Source: Patescibacteria group bacterium (GTDB lineage: Bacteria; Patescibacteriota; Minisyncoccia; UBA6257; 2-01-FULL-56-20). Taken from it: a DNA stretch of 8,980 nt. The notes beneath the pieces were generated by a model. It was given only the letters and a program-made list of their open reading frames with translations. It made no database searches and was not told where the DNA came from. Position 1 is the stretch's first letter, and each line of letters begins with the position of its first letter. Of this stretch, positions 5,673-8,980 are shown one piece after another. Made by a program: the position numbers and the translations under genes. The DNA is taken from the NCBI GenBank assembly GCA_025054755.1, contig JANWZH010000015.1, forward strand, positions 1 through 8,980, read 5' to 3'.

Positions 5673-6278
5673 TTAAACCCTATTTTGAATTGCGCTTTTT
5701 AATGTCTCATCGTCAGCAAATTCAATTTCTCCCCCCGTAGGAAGTCCTCTAGCTAAACGAGTTATTTTTTTGCTAAAGTCTCTAATTTCTTTTTCTATAA
5801 TTGAAGATGTAAAATTTCCTATACTATCTGGATTAAAAGCTAAAATAATTTCTTCGGCCTTACCGTTAAGTTCTCTTTGAATAAATGATTTTAAATTTTG
5901 AAGCCTTAATTTTTGCCATTCTTCTAAAATTCCTTTTTTAGATATTTCGCCGATAATTAAATAACGTCCATTAAATTGATTTGCTTTTTCTAAAGACAAT
6001 AAATCGGTTTCTTTTTCAATTATCATTATAATTGATTTATTTCTTTCAGTATTTTGGCAAATATCACATAATTCATTTTGATTTTCGTGAGGGAAAAAAC
6101 AAAAATTACAAATTTTAATTTTATTTAAAGCTTCTAAATTTTTTATTAAACCTATTATTTCATTTTGACCTTTATTGATTAAATAAAAAGCTAAGCGAGT
6201 GGCTTGTCTTGGGCCAATTGATGGGAAATAGGATAAAATATTAATTAATTTTTTAATTGATTCAGGTAAAATTTCCAT
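5673..6278 (-). CDS. recR: Recombination mediator protein RecR
   Basis: RecR (201 residues) works with RecO/RecF to load RecA on SSB-coated gaps. The N-terminal helix-hairpin-helix is present (LSYFPSIGPRQATRLAFYL, 15-33), then a four-cysteine zinc finger CNFC...CDIC (C57, C60, C71, C74), a Toprim domain from about residue 82 (IIMIIEKETDLLSLEK), and the C-terminal Walker-B-like segment TRLARGLPTGGEIEFADDETL (173-193). Length is normal. The middle of the Toprim domain is unusual: the segment normally reading GxLSPLDGIGP is replaced by IGEISKKGILEEW (109-121), and the usual NPTxEGxxT is NPDSIGNFT (149-157). It is the last gene of the cysS-dnaB-recR cluster, 9 bp after dnaB, with no ribosome binding site in that gap. 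Assignment is firm; the effect of the changes is unknown. Confidence 0.94.
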   Translation of the reverse strand: MEILPESIKKLINILSYFPSIGPRQATRLAFYLINKGQNEIIGLIKNLEALNKIKICNFCFFPHENQNELCDICQNTERNKSIIMIIEKETDLLSLEKANQFNGRYLIIGEISKKGILEEWQKLRLQNLKSFIQRELNGKAEEIILAFNPDSIGNFTSSIIEKEIRDFSKKITRLARGLPTGGEIEFADDETLKSAIQNRV

Positions 6279-6287
6279 AGATTTATA

Positions 6288-7667
6288 TTAAAAATCTTCA
6301 AATTCTTCTGGAATATGATGTTTATCAATATTTTTGAAACTAACAGTATCTGGATCAAATTTTAATTTAACAATTCCTAATGGACCATTGCGATGTTTAG
6401 CAACTCTAATTTCAGCTATATTTTGTTCTTCTGGTGGTACATTAAGATCATCTCTATCTTTACGATAAATAAATAAAACAACATCTGCATCTTGTTCAAT
6501 ACTTCCACTTTCTCTTAAATCTGAAAGCTGTGGAACACGATTATCTCTTTTATCTACTGAACGTGATAATTGTGAAATAGCAATTAATGGAATATTTAAT
6601 TCTCTGGCTAAACTTTTTAAACCACGTGAGATTTCTGTAACTTGCTGAACCATATTAGATTGACTATTAGAGATTCTTGGCGTTATTAATTGTAGATAAT
6701 CTACAACGATTAAACCTAAACCATGTTCAACCTGAAGTCTTCTGGCCATTGATCTCATTTGTAAAATATTAGGAGATGGGGTATCGTCAATAAAAATAGG
6801 AGTTTTTGATAAATCATCTAAAGCTTTTTGAATCATTTGAAATTCTAAATCATCTGAAATTTTACCAGTTCTTAGTTTCCATAAAGCTACATTAGATTGT
6901 GCTGAAATAATTCTATCAACAACTTGTTCTCGAGACATTTCTAAAGAAAAAATACCAACAGGAACTTGTTCTTTTAAAGCAACGTTTCTGGCTATATCTA
7001 AAGCAAAAGATGTTTTACCCAAGGATGGTCTTGCTCCAATAATAATAAAATCTGATTTTTGAAGTCCAGAAAGAATATTATCCAATTCAGTAAATCCAGT
7101 TGATAATCCGCGAAGCAATCCTTTTTTTTCATGTAATTTTTCTATTCTTTCATAAGCTGAAACCAATTCTTCTTTAATATGAATAAAATTTTTTGGCAAA
7201 GATTTTTGGGATATAGCTAAAATTTTTTGTTCAATTTCATCTAAAAATGTTTCAAATTCTTTTGATGGTTCAAAAGCTTTTTCAGTAATATCAGCAGAAA
7301 CATTTATTAAATCTCTTAAAATCTTTTTTTCTTTAACGATTTGAGCATAGTAATCTGCATGAGAAGTTGTTGTAACCATATTAGTAATTTCAGCTAAATA
7401 AGATGATCCGCCAACATCAATTAAAAGTTTTTTTTCTTTTAATTTATTGGTTACGCTTAAAATATCAATTGGTTGATGTTTTTCATATAATTCTAAAATT
7501 ATTTTATAAATTTTTTCGTGAGCTGGATTATAAAAATCTTCTGGATTTAATAAATCAATAACTTTAATTATAATATTTTTATCTAAAAGCATACTGCCCA
7601 AAACCATTTGTTCGGCTTCAATGTTTTGGGGCGGAATTTTAATTTGTGTATTTATTTTTGTGTCCAT
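6288..7667 (-). CDS. dnaB: Replicative DNA helicase DnaB
   Basis: DnaB (459 residues) is the hexameric helicase that unwinds the replication fork. The N-terminal domain begins with IPPQNIEAEQMVLGSMLLD (11-29), the family's usual opening, followed by a linker and the RecA-like C-terminal domain: LSTGFTELDNILSGL (188-202), Walker A GARPSLGKT (211-219, Leu where Met is usual), SLEMS with E243, Walker B LIVVDYLQL (319-327), ISQLSRSVDKR (364-374), DLRESGSIEQDAD (383-395) and the KHRNGPLG loop (424-431) carrying the arginine finger. No intein or insertion is present. The start codon lies inside the end of cysS (16-bp overlap), which suggests translational coupling, and recR follows 9 bp after the stop. 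Codon use is like that of its neighbours. Confidence 0.97.
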   Translation of the reverse strand: MDTKINTQIKIPPQNIEAEQMVLGSMLLDKNIIIKVIDLLNPEDFYNPAHEKIYKIILELYEKHQPIDILSVTNKLKEKKLLIDVGGSSYLAEITNMVTTTSHADYYAQIVKEKKILRDLINVSADITEKAFEPSKEFETFLDEIEQKILAISQKSLPKNFIHIKEELVSAYERIEKLHEKKGLLRGLSTGFTELDNILSGLQKSDFIIIGARPSLGKTSFALDIARNVALKEQVPVGIFSLEMSREQVVDRIISAQSNVALWKLRTGKISDDLEFQMIQKALDDLSKTPIFIDDTPSPNILQMRSMARRLQVEHGLGLIVVDYLQLITPRISNSQSNMVQQVTEISRGLKSLARELNIPLIAISQLSRSVDKRDNRVPQLSDLRESGSIEQDADVVLFIYRKDRDDLNVPPEEQNIAEIRVAKHRNGPLGIVKLKFDPDTVSFKNIDKHHIPEEFEDF

Positions 7668-8980
7668 AAGTTTTTATAATAAACAATTGGACCAACTGGG
7701 CTATCTTCTATTATATATCCTAATTCAAAAATTTTATTTCGCAAGGCATCAGCCTGCATAAACTGTTTATTAATTCTTAATTTCTCTCTTTTATCAATTA
7801 AAGCCTTAATTTTCAATGGTATTTTGGGTTCTATTATATTTAAACTTAAAACACTTAGTGCATTTTGAAGTTGTTTTTTAATTAATTTAGCTGATTGTTT
7901 ATTAATTTTTAAAAGATTAGTATTTATAATTTTAATTATTTCAAAAATATAAGATAAAGCTTCTGGAGTTTTGAGATTGTTATTTAAAGCTTTGTTAAAA
8001 TTATTAATTTGTTTTTGAATTGAAATTTTTATCTTTCCAAATTTTTTATTTTTAATTATTAATTCTAATTTTTTTTGTGTTTCAAAAATTAATTGTAATC
8101 CACCTAATGCAGTTTGAATTGTTTTAGAAGAATAATTTAATGGCGAAGACCAATCATGCATTAACACCAAAAAACGTAATACAATTGGTTTATATTGTTT
8201 TAGAAAATCATTAATTGTTATAAAATTATTTAAACTTTTAGACATTTTTTGATTATTAATCATTAATTGACCAGTATGCATCCAAATTTTAACATAAGGT
8301 TTTTTAGAAGATATACTTTCAGCTTGAGCAATTTCAGCTTCGTGATGTGGAAATTTTAAATCAATTCCGCCTCCATGAATATCATATTGATTTCCAAAAT
8401 AATACATTGCAATTGCTGTATCTTCAATATGCCAACCTGGTCTACCCCAACCAATTTTAGTATTCCAAAACGGTTCATAATCTAATACAGCAAATTTTTT
8501 GTTTTTAAATAAAGAATTTAACTGTTCTTTTTTTTCTTGGCTTGGAAATTTCCATAAACAAAAATCGCCCCTATTAATTTTTTTAATTGAATCATCAATT
8601 CTTGAAAGAGCATCTTCGGCTTGTTCAATAGTTCTACGACTTAATTTTCCATAATTTTTAAATTTTTTAATATTAAAATAATATCCATCATCAATTTGAT
8701 ATGCATATCCTTTTTGAATTAAAATTTCTACTTGTTTTACAATTTGAGAAATAAATTTTGTTGCTGGAGCATAAATACTTACAGAATTTATCTCTAAATC
8801 TTTCATGTCTTTTAAATATAGCTTTGTAAAATATTTTGAAATATCTAATGGATTTTTATTTTCAATTTTAGCTCGATTAATTATTTTATCATCAACATCT
8901 GTAATGTTTTGAATATAATTTACTTTATAACCTTGTTTTTTTAAAAACTTTACAAAAAAATCAAAAAAGATATAAGTTCG
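7652..8980 (-). CDS. cysS: Cysteinyl-tRNA synthetase, 3' part (5' end outside window)
   Basis: Cysteinyl-tRNA synthetase charges tRNA-Cys. The frame stays open to the window edge, giving 442 residues, so the ATG at 8806 is internal. Above it the translation reads RTYIFFDFF then NYIQNITDVDDKIINRA, the conserved region shortly after the HIGH motif, so roughly the first 35-40 residues are missing. Below it are GRPGWHIEDTA, DIHGGGIDLKFPHHEAEIAQ (a family signature with zinc-binding His and Glu), the KMSKS loop (codons 8234-8248) and a C-terminal helical tRNA-binding part ending with the small domain around RINKQFMQADALRNKIFELGY. In the Escherichia coli enzyme the zinc ligands are C28, C209, H234 and E238. 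The residue matching C209 is Asp here (codon 8420-8422). It is the upstream gene of cysS-dnaB-recR; any promoter lies outside the window. Confidence 0.97.
   Translation of the reverse strand, partial: RTYIFFDFFVKFLKKQGYKVNYIQNITDVDDKIINRAKIENKNPLDISKYFTKLYLKDMKDLEINSVSIYAPATKFISQIVKQVEILIQKGYAYQIDDGYYFNIKKFKNYGKLSRRTIEQAEDALSRIDDSIKKINRGDFCLWKFPSQEKKEQLNSLFKNKKFAVLDYEPFWNTKIGWGRPGWHIEDTAIAMYYFGNQYDIHGGGIDLKFPHHEAEIAQAESISSKKPYVKIWMHTGQLMINNQKMSKSLNNFITINDFLKQYKPIVLRFLVLMHDWSSPLNYSSKTIQTALGGLQLIFETQKKLELIIKNKKFGKIKISIQKQINNFNKALNNNLKTPEALSYIFEIIKIINTNLLKINKQSAKLIKKQLQNALSVLSLNIIEPKIPLKIKALIDKREKLRINKQFMQADALRNKIFELGYIIEDSPVGPIVYYKNLWTQK

Noticed and set aside
5654..5675. An AT-only imperfect inverted repeat (TAATATTA / TAAATATTA) between recG and recR as a bidirectional terminator.
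   Set aside because: It contains no GC pairs, so the stem would be very weak, and such repeats are expected by chance in DNA of this composition.
7668..7690. A possible internal promoter (TATAAA-like) just before dnaB on the minus strand.
   Set aside because: The match is poor, lacks a -35, and lies in cysS coding sequence; AT-rich coding DNA gives many such matches.
1..8980. CRISPR arrays, insertion sequences, toxin-antitoxin or other defence genes.
   Set aside because: No direct repeats with spacers, transposase motifs, terminal inverted repeats or defence-family motifs were seen by reading both strands.

Overview
This very AT-rich, densely packed window looks like chromosomal DNA from a small-genome bacterium of the Candidate Phyla Radiation (Patescibacteria), most likely a Parcubacteria-type lineage. 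That placement is an inference. It rests on the base composition, near-absent spacers, no visible Shine-Dalgarno sequences, a pilin-like/LamG surface protein, a GT39-type membrane glycosyltransferase of a kind common in that group, and tRNA genes without an encoded CCA end. Stops are TAA, TAG and one TGA, and no conserved frame contains an in-frame TGA, so the standard bacterial code fits and the UGA=Gly code of Absconditabacteria/Gracilibacteria does not.

Layout. Positions 1-861 (+) hold the 3' part of a secreted or surface protein: a short pilin-like region followed by a LamG (concanavalin A-like) domain. Converging on it is an integral-membrane GT39/ArnT-like glycosyltransferase (877-2418, -). 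A 73-bp divergent promoter region then leads to a 76-residue protein of unknown function with a possible Cys/His metal site (2492-2722), tRNA-Lys(CUU) (2731-2803), a HAM1/RdgB-type NTP pyrophosphatase (2821-3381), tRNA-Lys(UUU) (3416-3488) and recG (3520-5655), all on +. Converging on recG is a minus-strand cluster, in transcription order cysS (5' end outside the window), dnaB and recR. cysS and dnaB overlap by 16 bp, and dnaB and recR are 9 bp apart.

The right two thirds is a genome-maintenance neighbourhood: nucleotide-pool sanitation (HAM1), fork reversal and recombination (RecG, RecR) and the replicative helicase (DnaB), mixed with translation genes (two tRNA-Lys, CysRS). The left third concerns the cell surface.

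No mobile element, CRISPR array, toxin-antitoxin pair or obviously new multigene system is visible. The points most worth a second look are the promoter geometry, with -10 boxes 6-7 nt before start codons that imply leaderless mRNAs; the pilin-like/LamG fusion; the small unknown protein; a CysRS zinc-ligand substitution; a divergent RecR Toprim domain; a Met in the HAM1 SHR motif; and purine-purine mismatches at 27-43 in both tRNA-Lys genes.
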